Counted from the stretch's first letter, positions 8,243 through 16,879 are shown. The stretch: DNA of 64,000 bases from Paracoccus spongiarum (GCF_030732095.1 NZ_JAVAMQ010000013.1:27855-91854); one strand, 5' to 3'. The notes: generated from the letters alone by a model not told the origin. Numbers and translations are program-made.

Positions 8243-9795
8243 GCCGGCGCCCCGTCATCGCCAAAGCCGCCCAGGATCAGGTCGCGCATCGCATCCATCG
8301 GCAGCGTCGCGCTGCCCGGCGCGGGGACCAGCCCCGGCGCAAAGCCCCATGCCGCCGCCCGGTCCACCAGCGCCGCCGGGCCGATCACATGCATCGCCAC
8401 GTCGGGCCGGTCGTCCAGCGCGATCGTCGGCGCGGCCTGGTGATCGCCCAGCAGCAGGATCAGCGGCGCCTCGGGGCCCTGCCGGGCGGCGTAGTCCAGC
8501 GCCGCCTGCAGCGCATAGTCGATCGCGGCCCGATACTGGCGGCGCACCCGGTCGCGGTCCTGCCAGACGACGCGCGGCGGATCGCCTTCCGCGGCCATCG
8601 CGTCGAAGGCGCGCCCGTCGCCGATCGCCTCCCAGGGCAGCATCCGCGGCACAGGCGTCCAGGGCGCGTGCGACGAGATCAGCGCCACCTGCGCGAACAG
8701 CCGCCGCTCGTCCCGGCCCTCGCGCAGCAGCCGGTCGGTGGCGGCAAGGGTGAACTGGTCGGGCATGGTGACCCAGTTGAAGGGCTGGCCCCGATAGCCC
8801 AGATCGGCGGCGGCCAGCACCCTGTCAAAGCCCATCCGCGCGGCCTCGGGCCAGGGCCGGGTGATCGCCGGCATCACCGCCGCGGTGCGAAAGCCGGCCC
8901 GCCGCGCATGGTGGAACAGCGACTGCCGGCCGCTGGCCAGCAGCGCGCGATGGCGCGTCTGGTCGCTGATCCACAGCCCGTTGGCGAAGGTCGCGTGCGA
9001 CAGCCAGCTTTGCCCGCCCTGCGTCGGCGCGGTCAGGAAGCCGCTGCGCATCGCCAGCCCGGCCTGCGCCAGACGCGCCTCGGCCCGGCGCAGGGTCGGC
9101 AGGTGGCTGGCCGCGTATGGGTCGGTGTCAAAGCTGGTCCGGCCATAGCTTTCCACGAAGATCACCAGAACGTCGCGGTCGATGGCCGACAGCAGCCCCG
9201 TGCGCCCCGCGAAGGGATCGCGTGCCGCCGTCTGCCGCAGGTCGCGCAACTCGGCCAGGGTGCGCTGGGCCAGGGCCAGCCGCGCGGCGGCATAGGCGGC
9301 GTTGTCGGCGCGGATCTGCTGGCCGGCCATCGCGGCCAGCATCGCGCCGCCCGCCAGCGCCGCCACCACGCGCTGGCCGCCCCGCCAGGGCCGCGCCGAC
9401 CACGCCCCGGTCGCCCGCCAGATCAGCCACAGGATCGCCAGCGCGGCCAGCCCTGCGGCCAGCGCCGCGCCCAGCGCGGCCGGCCGGCCCAGGCTGCCCG
9501 CGATCAGCCGCAGCGCCGCGTCGATCAGCGGCAGGTCGGCGACCGGGTTGAAGGCCCTCCCGAGGCTCGACTGCATCGCCAGATCGGCCAGTTTCAGCAT
9601 CGCCAGCCCGCCCAGCGCCAGCGTCGCGACGATCCGCCCGGCCCGCCCGGTCAGGCACAGCAGCGCCAGCAGCACCGGCAACTCGGCCGGCAGCCGCGCC
9701 AGCGCCGGCAGTGCCGCCCCCGGCCGGGCCGGCAGGGCCAGCACCAGATGCAGCGCCAGCGCCGCGGCGCCAAGGGCGACCAGCGCGCCCCTCAC
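8239..9795 (-). CDS. Membrane-anchored LtaS/EptA-like sulfatase family protein
   Basis: 518 residues from a GTG that overlaps the upstream stop as GTGA. The N-terminal 170 residues contain several hydrophobic helices. The rest is an alkaline-phosphatase-fold sulfatase domain: VLVIFVESYGRTSF (metal site), TQGGQSWLSHATF (nucleophile loop), and LILLLGDHQAAP (second metal site). Relatives transfer phosphoglycerol or phosphoethanolamine from phospholipids to glycolipids or glycans in the periplasm rather than removing sulfate. With the CDP-alcohol phosphatidyltransferase next door, modification of an envelope lipid or glycan is the best inference. Confidence 0.8.
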   Translation of the reverse strand: MRGALVALGAAALALHLVLALPARPGAALPALARLPAELPVLLALLCLTGRAGRIVATLALGGLAMLKLADLAMQSSLGRAFNPVADLPLIDAALRLIAGSLGRPAALGAALAAGLAALAILWLIWRATGAWSARPWRGGQRVVAALAGGAMLAAMAGQQIRADNAAYAAARLALAQRTLAELRDLRQTAARDPFAGRTGLLSAIDRDVLVIFVESYGRTSFDTDPYAASHLPTLRRAEARLAQAGLAMRSGFLTAPTQGGQSWLSHATFANGLWISDQTRHRALLASGRQSLFHHARRAGFRTAAVMPAITRPWPEAARMGFDRVLAAADLGYRGQPFNWVTMPDQFTLAATDRLLREGRDERRLFAQVALISSHAPWTPVPRMLPWEAIGDGRAFDAMAAEGDPPRVVWQDRDRVRRQYRAAIDYALQAALDYAARQGPEAPLILLLGDHQAAPTIALDDRPDVAMHVIGPAALVDRAAAWGFAPGLVPAPGSATLPMDAMRDLILGGFGDDGAPA

Positions 9796-10553
9796 CGCCG
9801 TCCTGCCGCCAGCCACAGCACGTCCACCGCGAAGGACCAGGCCAGCGCCGCCGCCGCGCCCCGCGTCAGCCAGACCGCCGCCTCGACGGGCAGGCCGGGC
9901 AGCTGCAGAACCAGAAGCGCGGCCAGCTGGACCACGCAGATCGCCTTGCGCGACCGCCGCGGCGGCAGCGGCGCCCGCAGCCAGGGCCATGCCGCGCCGG
10001 CCGCGACGAAGCCATAGCGCATCACCCCCAGGGCCAGAACCTCGGCGCCGATGCCGCCGCCCGCCAGCGCGTGCAGCGACAGGATCAGCGCCAGCGCGGC
10101 ATCGACCTCGACATCGAAGCGCGCCCCGAAATCCGAGGCAAGACCGCTGCGCCGCGCCAGCCAGCCATCGACCCCGTCCAGCGCCAGCGCCAGCCCGCCC
10201 AGCAGCGCGACCGGCAGGCCCGAGGCCGCGCCGCCCGCCAGCGGCGCCAGCAGCGCCGCGACCAGCGCCCCGCGCAGCAGCGTCACCAGATTGCCCGGCC
10301 CCAGCCGGTCATGCGGATAATGCCGCCGCATCAGCCGCGCCACGGCCGCCACCCCGGCCAGATACAGCGCCGCCGCGGCCGCCCAGCCCGCGGCCCCGCC
10401 CGGCAGCCCCGCTGCCCGGCAGGCCAGCATCAGCGCCAGCCCCGCCAGCGCCGCCCGCGCCAGCGGGGCGACGGGCGGCCCGCCGACGGCCCGTCGCGGT
10501 GGCGGGATGCCGGGGGTGGGGGCGATGCTGGGGGCGGGCCGGGTCGGACACAT
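9792..10553 (-). CDS. CDP-alcohol phosphatidyltransferase family protein
   Basis: 253 residues with a hydrophobic profile. The complete CDP-alcohol phosphotransferase signature lies near residue 130: DGVDGWLARR then SDFGARFDVEVD, with all the aspartates that hold the metal. Such enzymes displace CMP from CDP-diacylglycerol (or a similar activated lipid) with an alcohol. The start was taken at the ATG giving MCPTRP. The ribosome binding site is weak, so a downstream start is possible. It is the first gene of the seven-gene minus-strand run and is divergent from cytochrome b561, with 111 bases between. The acceptor alcohol is unknown. Confidence 0.82.
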   Translation of the reverse strand: MCPTRPAPSIAPTPGIPPPRRAVGGPPVAPLARAALAGLALMLACRAAGLPGGAAGWAAAAALYLAGVAAVARLMRRHYPHDRLGPGNLVTLLRGALVAALLAPLAGGAASGLPVALLGGLALALDGVDGWLARRSGLASDFGARFDVEVDAALALILSLHALAGGGIGAEVLALGVMRYGFVAAGAAWPWLRAPLPPRRSRKAICVVQLAALLVLQLPGLPVEAAVWLTRGAAAALAWSFAVDVLWLAAGRR

Positions 10554-10664
10554 TCGGCCAAGCCTATGCCAAGCCCGCCCCGGGTCAAGCGCGACCTGTC
10601 GCCGCGCTTTGCAGATCGCCCGCGCCGGGTTACGCTGCCCGCGACGCCCTGCAAGGAGCCTGAC

Positions 10665-11216
10665 ATGCCCGACGACCCGCATGGCTACCGGACGCCCGCG
10701 CGGATGCTGCACTGGGGCATTGCCGCGGCGGTCCTGCTGATGATCCCGGCCGGGCTGGTGATGACGCGCGAGGGGCTGGACCGCGGGCTTCAGGACACGC
10801 TGTTCCTGTTCCACAAGAATACCGGCGTGCTGCTGCTGCCCTTCATCCTCGCCCGGCTGGCCTATCGGCTGCGCCACCCGCCGCCGCCGCTGCCGGCCTC
10901 GGTGCCCGGCTGGCAGCGGCGCATCGCCGGCCTCAGCCACGGGCTGCTGTATGTGCTGCTGATCGTCATGCCGCTCAGCGGCTTCGTGCGGGTGCGCGCC
11001 GGCGGCTTCCCGATCGAGCTGCTGGACGCGCTGGGCGCCGGCCCCTGGCTCGCCAAGTCCGAGACGCTGGCCGGGGCGGCCCAGTCGCTGCACGCCGCGG
11101 CGGGCTTTGCCCTGATTGCCCTGCTGGCGCTGCATCTGGGGGCCGCGGCCCAGCACGCGCTGATCCTGCGCGACGGGGTCTGGTCGCGGATCTGGCCGCC
11201 CCGCGCCCCGCGCTGA
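10665..11216 (+). CDS. Cytochrome b561 family membrane protein
   Basis: 183 residues with four hydrophobic helices. Candidate haem histidines are LHWGIAAAV near residue 14, LFHKNTGVLL near residue 48, GLSHGLLYVLL near residue 92 and LHAAAGFALIALLALHLG near residues 145-160. This is the prokaryotic di-haem b561 (YodB/CybB) type, which may accept electrons from ubiquinol and reduce superoxide or periplasmic partners. AAGGAG at 10653-10658 lies six bases before the ATG and fixes the start. It stands alone, with a terminator-like hairpin after it. Confidence 0.88.
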   Translation: MPDDPHGYRTPARMLHWGIAAAVLLMIPAGLVMTREGLDRGLQDTLFLFHKNTGVLLLPFILARLAYRLRHPPPPLPASVPGWQRRIAGLSHGLLYVLLIVMPLSGFVRVRAGGFPIELLDALGAGPWLAKSETLAGAAQSLHAAAGFALIALLALHLGAAAQHALILRDGVWSRIWPPRAPR

Positions 11217-11248
11217 GATCCGCGCCCGCCGCCGCCGCCTCCGCCGCG

Positions 11249-11312
11249 GACCGCGAAGGACGGGGATCGCGAAGGACGGGGATCGCGAAGGACGGGGATC
11301 GCGAACGGAAAG
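11249..11312. repeat. 16-bp tandem repeat, four units
   Basis: The unit GATCGCGAAGGACGGG occurs at 11265-11280 and 11281-11296. One base differs in the first copy (11249-11264), and a fourth copy is diverged (11297-11312). It lies between the cytochrome b561 stop and the terminator hairpin. Confidence 0.95.
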
Positions 11313-11346
11313 GGGCCGGGGGCGCATCGCTGCGCCGCCCGGCCCC
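11312..11346. terminator. Hairpin between convergent b561 and icd genes
   Basis: GGGGCCGGG (11312-11320) plus GGCGCA (11321-11326) pairs with TGCGCC (11331-11336) and CCCGGCCCC (11338-11346). The stem is 15 base pairs with one bulged G and a TCGC loop. It sits between two gene ends facing each other and could serve both strands. There is no clear U-tract on either side. Confidence 0.7.
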
Positions 11347-11368
11347 GATCCCTCTGCGCCGGCTGCGA

Positions 11369-12580
11369 TCAGGCCAGTGACCGGTTCAGGTATTCATCGA
11401 CCTTTTCCAGATAACCCATCGTGGTCAGCCATTTCTGGTCGGGGCCGACCAGCAGCGCCAGGTCCTTGGTCATGTGGCCGTCCTCGACCGCCTGCACCGT
11501 CACCTTCTCCAGCGTTTCGGCAAAGGTCATCAGCGCGGCGTTGTCGTCCAGCTTGGCGCGGTGCTTCAGTCCGCCGGTCCAGGCAAAGATCGACGCGATC
11601 GAGTTGGTCGAGGTCGCCTTGCCCTTCTGGTGTTCGCGGTAATGGCGCGTCACGGTGCCGTGCGCGGCCTCGGATTCCACGATCTTGCCGTCCGGCGTCA
11701 TCAGCACCGAGGTCATCAGCCCGAGGCTACCGAAGCCCTGCGCGACGGTGTCGGACTGCACGTCGCCGTCATAGTTCTTGCAGGCCCAGACATAGCCGCC
11801 CGACCATTTCATCGCGCTGGCCACCATGTCGTCGATCAGGCGATGCTCGTAGGTGATGCCGGCGGCCTTGAAGCGGTCCTCGAACTCGTCCTCGTAGACC
11901 TTCTGGAACAGGTCCTTGAAGCGGCCGTCATAGGCCTTGAGGATGGTGTTCTTGGTCGACAGATAGACCGGCACGCCGCGCGACAGCCCGTAATTCATGC
12001 TGGCGCGGGCGAAATCCAGGATCGACTCGTCCAGGTTGTACATCGCCATCGCCACACCGGCGCCGGGCGACTGGAACACCTCGTGCTCGATCGTCTCGCC
12101 GTCATCGCCGACGAACTTGATGGTCAGCCTGCCCTTGCCCGGAAAGCGGAAATCGGTGGCGCGATACTGGTCGCCGAAGGCGTGGCGGCCGACGATGATC
12201 GGCTGGGTCCAGCCCGGCACCAGCCGCGGCACGTTCTTGCAGATGATCGGCTCGCGGAAGATCACGCCGCCAAGGATGTTGCGGATCGTGCCGTTCGGGC
12301 TGCGCCACATCTTCTTCAGGCCGAACTCCTCGACGCGGGCCTCGTCGGGGGTGATGGTGGCGCATTTCACGCCGACGCCGTGCTGCTTGATCGCCTCGGC
12401 GGCATCCACGGTGATCTGGTCGTCGGTGCGGTCGCGCTCCTCGATGCCGAGATCGTAGTATTTCAGATCGATGTCCAGATAGGGCAGGATCAGCTTCTGC
12501 TTGATGAAGTCCCAGATGATCCGGGTCATCTCGTCGCCGTCGAGTTCGACGACGGGATTCGCTACCTTGATCTTCGACAT
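11369..12580 (-). CDS. icd: NADP-dependent isocitrate dehydrogenase, dimeric eukaryote-like type
   Basis: 403 residues. It starts [20 protein letters not shown], the hallmark of the subfamily II homodimeric enzyme also found in mitochondria. Substrate and metal residues are visible in [15 protein letters not shown] (near residue 91) and further on in [20 protein letters not shown] (near residue 260). It converts isocitrate to 2-oxoglutarate and CO2 with NADP+ in the TCA cycle. The chosen ATG has AAGGGGA just upstream. Upstream in-frame codons add only non-homologous residues. It is single and convergent to cytochrome b561. Confidence 0.97.
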   Translation of the reverse strand: MSKIKVANPVVELDGDEMTRIIWDFIKQKLILPYLDIDLKYYDLGIEERDRTDDQITVDAAEAIKQHGVGVKCATITPDEARVEEFGLKKMWRSPNGTIRNILGGVIFREPIICKNVPRLVPGWTQPIIVGRHAFGDQYRATDFRFPGKGRLTIKFVGDDGETIEHEVFQSPGAGVAMAMYNLDESILDFARASMNYGLSRGVPVYLSTKNTILKAYDGRFKDLFQKVYEDEFEDRFKAAGITYEHRLIDDMVASAMKWSGGYVWACKNYDGDVQSDTVAQGFGSLGLMTSVLMTPDGKIVESEAAHGTVTRHYREHQKGKATSTNSIASIFAWTGGLKHRAKLDDNAALMTFAETLEKVTVQAVEDGHMTKDLALLVGPDQKWLTTMGYLEKVDEYLNRSLA

Positions 12581-12782
12581 GGATGGTCCCCTTGTTGGCG
12601 TCAGGCTGTGCCGCCTCATAGCCGCAAACGGGCGGATTGAAAAGACGGTATGCGATTGTATGCCAAGTTTTTCGCCCGCCCCGCCCGGCCCGTGCGCGCC
12701 TCGGCTGCCGACAGGTTGAAGCAGAATTTAGGCGAAATTCTCTCGCGACGACGATGGCGGTGCGCTAAGGCTTGGGGGCATT

Positions 12783-13946
12783 ATGGCCCGCGAGGTTTGT
12801 TTCATGCCGACCTATCGAATGATCTATCTCGGCAATTTCGCCGATATCGACCCCAACGAGTCCTCGACCAACGCCGAAGCGGCGACCGGCATCTTCGCGG
12901 GGCGCAGCATCGGCGGGTCCACCGACCCGCTGCACGGCCGCGTCCTCGACGTGACGATGAACGACAGCAATGGCGACGGCCAGATCTATCACGACAACTA
13001 CAGCGGCAGCCAGGAACGCATCAGCTATCAACTGGGCGATCCCCCGGTCAGCTACAGCCGCGAGATCGACGGCGCCTTCCTCGCCTCGGGCACGCAGGTC
13101 GTGCGCCTGCTGCCCGACGGCCGGACCGACACCGTCACCACCACGATCCGGGTCTTCCAGGACACCGCCGGCAACACCTTCATGATCCCGCCGCCCGTCA
13201 CAGGCGGCGAGCCCGGCGAGGTGCAGGCCGTCACCACCTATCCGATCGTCGGCATCCGCCTTCCCGCGGCGCGCAATTTCACCACCCAGCTGGGCATCGC
13301 CAGCGCCGACCGCTACAACCTTCAGGGCTTCGTGCCCTGCTTTGCCGCCGGCACGCTGATCCGCACCCCCGATGGCGAGGCGCGGGTCGAGGATCTGGCC
13401 GTCGGCGATCCGGTCTGGACCCGCGACCACGGGATCCAGCCGATCCGCTGGCGCGGCCTGCGCCGGCTGGATGCGGCGGAACTGGCCGCCAATCCGCGCC
13501 TCAGGCCGGTGCGCATCCGGGCCGGCGCGCTGGGCCCGAACCGGCCGGCGCAGGACCTGACCGTATCGCCGCAGCATCGCGTGCTGATCCGGTCGCAGAT
13601 CGCGCAGCGGATGTTCAGCGCGCCCGAACTGCTGGTCGCCGCCTGCCAGCTGACCGAGGTGCCGGGGATCGAGATCGTCGCCGATGCGCCGGGCGTGACC
13701 TATGTCCACCTGCTGTTCGACCGCCACGAGGTGCTGATGTCGAACGGCGCCGAAACCGAATCGCTGTTCCCCGGCCCGCAGGCCCTGCTGGCGCTGGGCC
13801 CGGCGGCCGAGGAAATCCTGACGCTGTTTCCCGAACTGCGCGACGACGCCACCGGCTTTCCCGCCGCGCGGCCCTTTGCCAGCGGTCGCCGCGCCCGGCA
13901 ACTGGCCGGCCGCCACGCCGCGAAGTCCCGGGCGCTGACCTGTTAG
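12783..13946 (+). CDS. Hint-domain protein (Hedgehog/intein-like autoprocessing fold)
   Basis: 387 residues. Residues 1-180 form an uncharacterised N-terminal region rich in Asp, Asn, Gly and Thr. From Cys186 a Hint domain begins with VPCFAAGTLIRTPDG, then VEDLAVGDPVWTRDHG and the block VSPQHRVLIRS with His265. In Rhodobacteraceae these proteins are common and often follow a secreted or adhesin-like N-terminus. The cysteine may drive self-cleavage or ester/thioester chemistry. No conserved C-terminal His-Asn splice junction is visible, so this is not a true intein. An ATG at 12804 (MPTYRMIYLG) could be the real start, since neither site has a strong ribosome binding sequence. Confidence 0.8.
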   Translation: MAREVCFMPTYRMIYLGNFADIDPNESSTNAEAATGIFAGRSIGGSTDPLHGRVLDVTMNDSNGDGQIYHDNYSGSQERISYQLGDPPVSYSREIDGAFLASGTQVVRLLPDGRTDTVTTTIRVFQDTAGNTFMIPPPVTGGEPGEVQAVTTYPIVGIRLPAARNFTTQLGIASADRYNLQGFVPCFAAGTLIRTPDGEARVEDLAVGDPVWTRDHGIQPIRWRGLRRLDAAELAANPRLRPVRIRAGALGPNRPAQDLTVSPQHRVLIRSQIAQRMFSAPELLVAACQLTEVPGIEIVADAPGVTYVHLLFDRHEVLMSNGAETESLFPGPQALLALGPAAEEILTLFPELRDDATGFPAARPFASGRRARQLAGRHAAKSRALTC

Positions 13947-14083
13947 GCCGCCCATCCCTGCGGCCATCCCTGCGGCCGGGCTTGCGGCAGGGCCGGCAGC
14001 AGGGCGGGCGCCGCGACGCGGCGCATCGCGGGCCGGCCACAAGGGGGGGGCGGGCTGACGCGGCTCGCCCCTCACCCCCCCCG

Positions 14084-14161
14084 GCACGGTGATCGGGTAC
14101 GGTGATCGGGCACGGTGATCGGGCAAAGTGGCGGGGCACGGTGATTGGGCGCGGCGGTGGG
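14084..14161. repeat. 13-bp tandem repeat, six units
   Basis: The consensus is GCACGGTGATCGG. Units start at 14084, 14097, 14110, 14123 (diverged), 14136 and 14149 (diverged). It is unrelated to the 16-bp repeat at 11249 and the 8-bp repeat at 15522. Confidence 0.9.
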
Positions 14162-14273
14162 GCGCGCTGCGGCGCGGCCGCATCGGGGCACGTCCCGGAA
14201 CCCCCGACACAAGGCGCGCTGGTCCCTGCCCGTGGCGCGGCGTCGGAAAATGCGCCCCGCAGCGCAAGGAATA

Positions 14274-14302
14274 TTCAAGAACGCGCCAATTCAATATATA
14301 AT
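14274..14302 (+). promoter_or_regulatory. Putative sigma70-type promoter of the DUF2235 gene
   Basis: A perfect TATAAT at 14297-14302 lies 17 bases after TTCAAG (14274-14279, a weak -35). It is in one of the few AT-rich patches of the chromosomal part of the window and 32 bases before the GTG at 14335. Confidence 0.5.
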
Positions 14303-14334
14303 CCGGCTGGTGAAGTTTTACCTGGTGACCTGCC

Positions 14335-15513
14335 GTGAAACGCATTTCCATATTCTGTGACGGCACCTGGAGCCATGCCGACCAGCGCAACACGACCAAT
14401 GTCGCGCTGCTCAACGGCCGGGTCCTCGACCACGACGCCGACGGCGTCAGCCAGGTGCAGCGGTATTTTCCCGGCGTCGGCGTGGTGCGGGGCCGCGGCC
14501 CGATTTTCGGGCTGGCCGAGAAACTGGCCGGAGGTGCCATGGGCATCGGCCTCGACGACCGCATCCTCGAGGCCTATGGGGCATTGTCGCAGCTCTACGA
14601 GCCGGGCGACCAGGTGATGGTGTTCGGCTTCTCGCGCGGGGCCTATACCGCGCGGTCGCTGATCGGGCTGATCCGCAATGCCGGGCTGCCGCCGCGCGTC
14701 ACCCCGGCGCTGGCGCGCGCCTGCATGGCGCTGTACCGCGATACCGGCCCCGCAACCGCACCCGATGCGCCTGCCAGCCTCGACTTCCGGCTGCGGCATT
14801 CGCCCGGCATCACCACCAGCCGCGCCGAGATCGCCTTCCGCGCGGACCGCACCCCCGACGCGGTGCCGTTCCGCATCACCTATCTGGGCTGCTGGGAGAC
14901 GGTCGGCTCGCTGGGCGTTCCGGCGAACCTGCCGACCGCCTCGCTGCTCAACCGCCGCTACCGCTTTCACGACACCGCGCTGAGCAGCATGGTCATGTCG
15001 GCCCGCCACGCGGTCGCGCTGGACGAACGCCGCCGCACATATGCCCCCGCCCTGTGGAGCAATCTCGCCCGGCTGCGGCGCGAGAACCCCGAGGGCAGCT
15101 ATCTGCAGGAATGGTTCCCGGGCGTGCATGGCGCCGTCGGCGGGGGCGGCGACATCGCCGCGATCTCGACGATCACGCTGATGTGGATCGCCGAGGGGGC
15201 GCAGCGCGCGGGGCTGGCGCTGGACCGGCTGGCGCTGCGCCAGCTGCGCGGCAAGGCCGACCTGCTGGGTCCGCTGCCCAACCGCTCGGCCCGGCCCTCG
15301 CCGCTGTGGCGGCTGCTGCCCCAGCGCGACCGCGCCGGCCCGGACAGCCTCGAGGATCTGGCCCATCCCGCGATCGCCCGCTGCCGCGCCGCCCGTTTTC
15401 CCCGGGACTGGACCGGCAGGCCCTACCGGCCCGGCCCGCTGCGCGCGCTGGAACGCCATATCCTGCGCGCCGATGCCGCGGCCCTGGGCGACTATACCGG
15501 GCCTTTCGCCTGA
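14335..15513 (+). CDS. DUF2235 alpha/beta-hydrolase (T6SS Tle1-like phospholipase domain)
   Basis: 392 residues from a GTG start (MKRISIFCDGTWSHAD). The N-terminal block FCDGTW, the aspartate-rich NTTNVALLNG and the nucleophile elbow VFGFSRGAYTARSL with Ser100 are the DUF2235 signature. The family includes type VI secretion phospholipase effectors (Tle1) but also many stand-alone proteins. No VgrG, PAAR, immunity or T6SS gene lies nearby, so a stand-alone role is more likely than an effector/immunity pair. No signal peptide is seen. It is preceded by a TATAAT-type promoter and followed by an 8-bp repeat. Confidence 0.8.
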   Translation: MKRISIFCDGTWSHADQRNTTNVALLNGRVLDHDADGVSQVQRYFPGVGVVRGRGPIFGLAEKLAGGAMGIGLDDRILEAYGALSQLYEPGDQVMVFGFSRGAYTARSLIGLIRNAGLPPRVTPALARACMALYRDTGPATAPDAPASLDFRLRHSPGITTSRAEIAFRADRTPDAVPFRITYLGCWETVGSLGVPANLPTASLLNRRYRFHDTALSSMVMSARHAVALDERRRTYAPALWSNLARLRRENPEGSYLQEWFPGVHGAVGGGGDIAAISTITLMWIAEGAQRAGLALDRLALRQLRGKADLLGPLPNRSARPSPLWRLLPQRDRAGPDSLEDLAHPAIARCRAARFPRDWTGRPYRPGPLRALERHILRADAAALGDYTGPFA

Positions 15514-15521
15514 CGCCGGGC

Positions 15522-15569
15522 CCCGAACCCGCGAACCGCCGAACCTGCGGACCCGCGGACCCCCGAACC
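15522..15569. repeat. 8-bp tandem repeat, six units
   Basis: Six head-to-tail octamers of the form NNCGRACC (for example CCCGAACC, CGCGAACC, TGCGGACC) lie between the convergent DUF2235 and alpha/beta-hydrolase genes. Confidence 0.85.
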
Positions 15570-15593
15570 ATCCGGCCGGCGGGCGATGCGCGA

Positions 15594-16256
15594 TCAGCGG
15601 CTGCTTTCGGTCAGCCGCCGCCGCACATAGGACTGCACCAGCGCGATCATCGGCTGCATATGCGCCTCCTCGTCGCGGAAGAAGTGGTCGGCGCCCTCGA
15701 TTTCCTCATGGGTGACGGTGATGCCCTTCTGCTCGCGCAGCTTGCCGACCAGCGTATGCGTGTCCTTGGGGGGCGCCACCCGGTCGGCGGTGCCGTTCAC
15801 GATCAGGCCCGAGCTGGGGCAGGGCGCGAGAAAGCTGAAATCATACATGTTGGCCGGCGGCGCCACGCTGATGAAGCCGGTGATCTCGGGCCGCCGCATC
15901 AGCAGCTGCATCCCGATCCAGGCGCCAAAGCTGAAGCCCGCGACCCAGCAATGCTTGCTGTCGGGGTTCATCGCCTGCAGATAGTCCAGCGCCGAGGCGG
16001 CATCGGACAATTCGCCGATCCCCTGGTCGAACTCGCCCTGGCTGCGCCCCACGCCCCGGAAGTTGAAGCGCATGACCGTGAAGCCAAGCTTGTGGAAGGC
16101 ATAATGCAGGTTGTAGACGACCCGGTTGTTCATCGTGCCGCCATATTGCGGATGCGGGTGCAGGACGATGGCGATGGGCGCGTCGGGCTTGCCGGGCTGG
16201 GGGTGATAGCGGCCTTCAAGACGGCCTTCGGGACCCGGAAAAATAAGCTCTGGCAT
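15594..16256 (-). CDS. Alpha/beta hydrolase, dienelactone-hydrolase-like
   Basis: 220 residues. The oxyanion region is LHPHPQYGGTMNNRV near residue 32, with RFNFRGVGRSQG after it. The nucleophile elbow is VAGFSFGAW near residue 106, the acid lies in NGTADRVAPP and the catalytic His in GADHFF near residue 195. The family is a cytoplasmic serine hydrolase of unknown substrate. AAGGAC lies just before the ATG. In Rhodobacteraceae this gene typically sits divergently from iscR, as here (165 bases apart), so the two may share control. Confidence 0.85.
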   Translation of the reverse strand: MPELIFPGPEGRLEGRYHPQPGKPDAPIAIVLHPHPQYGGTMNNRVVYNLHYAFHKLGFTVMRFNFRGVGRSQGEFDQGIGELSDAASALDYLQAMNPDSKHCWVAGFSFGAWIGMQLLMRRPEITGFISVAPPANMYDFSFLAPCPSSGLIVNGTADRVAPPKDTHTLVGKLREQKGITVTHEEIEGADHFFRDEEAHMQPMIALVQSYVRRRLTESSR

Positions 16257-16420
16257 CGTCGTCCTTCACAGCTTGGTGGTTCCTTGACGCCTTCGCGTCA
16301 GGCTTCTAGACGGTTCATCTGGGAAGCCGGCGCCGATTGCGCAAGAAACGGGCTTGGGCGGCATAGCGCAGCCGCGCGCCGCCCGTCAATGCGGCGCCCG
16401 CCAATTGAGGGGGTCGCGTC

Positions 16421-16879
16421 ATGAAACTGTCCACCAAGGGCCGCTATGCGATCATCGCGCTGACCGACCTGGCCATCGCCAAGGGCGACGAGCTGACCTC
16501 GCTGGCCGAGATCTCGCGCCGGCAGGACATCTCTCTGCCCTATCTGGAACAGCTGTTCGTGCGCCTGCGCCGTGCCGGCCTCGTGGCCTCGGTGCGCGGC
16601 CCCGGTGGCGGCTACCGCCTTGCCCGCGCGCCCGAGACGATCCGCATCGCCGAGATCCTCGAGGCGGTGGACGAGACCGTCAGCGCCATGCATGTCGGCG
16701 CGGGCGCCTCGGGCGGGGTGTCGGGATCGCGGGCGCAGACGCTGTCGAACCGGCTGTGGGAAAGCCTGTCGGCGCATGTCTACGTGTTCCTGCACAACCA
16801 CACCCTGCATGACGTGGCGCGCAACCAGCTGCTGCCCTGTCCGGCCCTGCCGCAGATCCTCAGCGTCGTGGACGACTGA
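16421..16879 (+). CDS. iscR: Rrf2-family regulator, IscR-like without the cysteine triad
   Basis: 152 residues. The N-terminus MKLSTKGRYAIIALTDLA, the helix-turn-helix ISLPYLEQLFVRLRRAGLV and the wing VRGPGGGYRLA are IscR-type. The region where classical IscR has three Fe-S cysteines (about residues 90-106) reads MHVGAGASGGVSGSRAQ, with no cysteine at all. The only cysteine in the protein is Cys140 near the C-terminus. Single-cysteine IscR proteins are known from Rhodobacter and sense iron in an unusual way. The suf operon that normally follows it in that family is absent here. Confidence 0.85.
   Translation: MKLSTKGRYAIIALTDLAIAKGDELTSLAEISRRQDISLPYLEQLFVRLRRAGLVASVRGPGGGYRLARAPETIRIAEILEAVDETVSAMHVGAGASGGVSGSRAQTLSNRLWESLSAHVYVFLHNHTLHDVARNQLLPCPALPQILSVVDD

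Larger units (their letters stand above)
13947..14334. other. Gene-free stretch with repeats and an AT-rich promoter zone
   Basis: 388 bases with no supportable gene. It holds a 12-bp direct repeat (CCATCCCTGCGG at 13952-13963 and 13964-13975), a G-tract, the 13-bp tandem repeat at 14084-14161 and, at its right end, a short AT-rich patch carrying the likely promoter of the DUF2235 gene. Confidence 0.8.

Noticed and set aside
11249..14161. Tandem repeats considered as CRISPR
   Set aside because: Units are 8-16 bases, head to tail with no spacers, and no cas genes are present.
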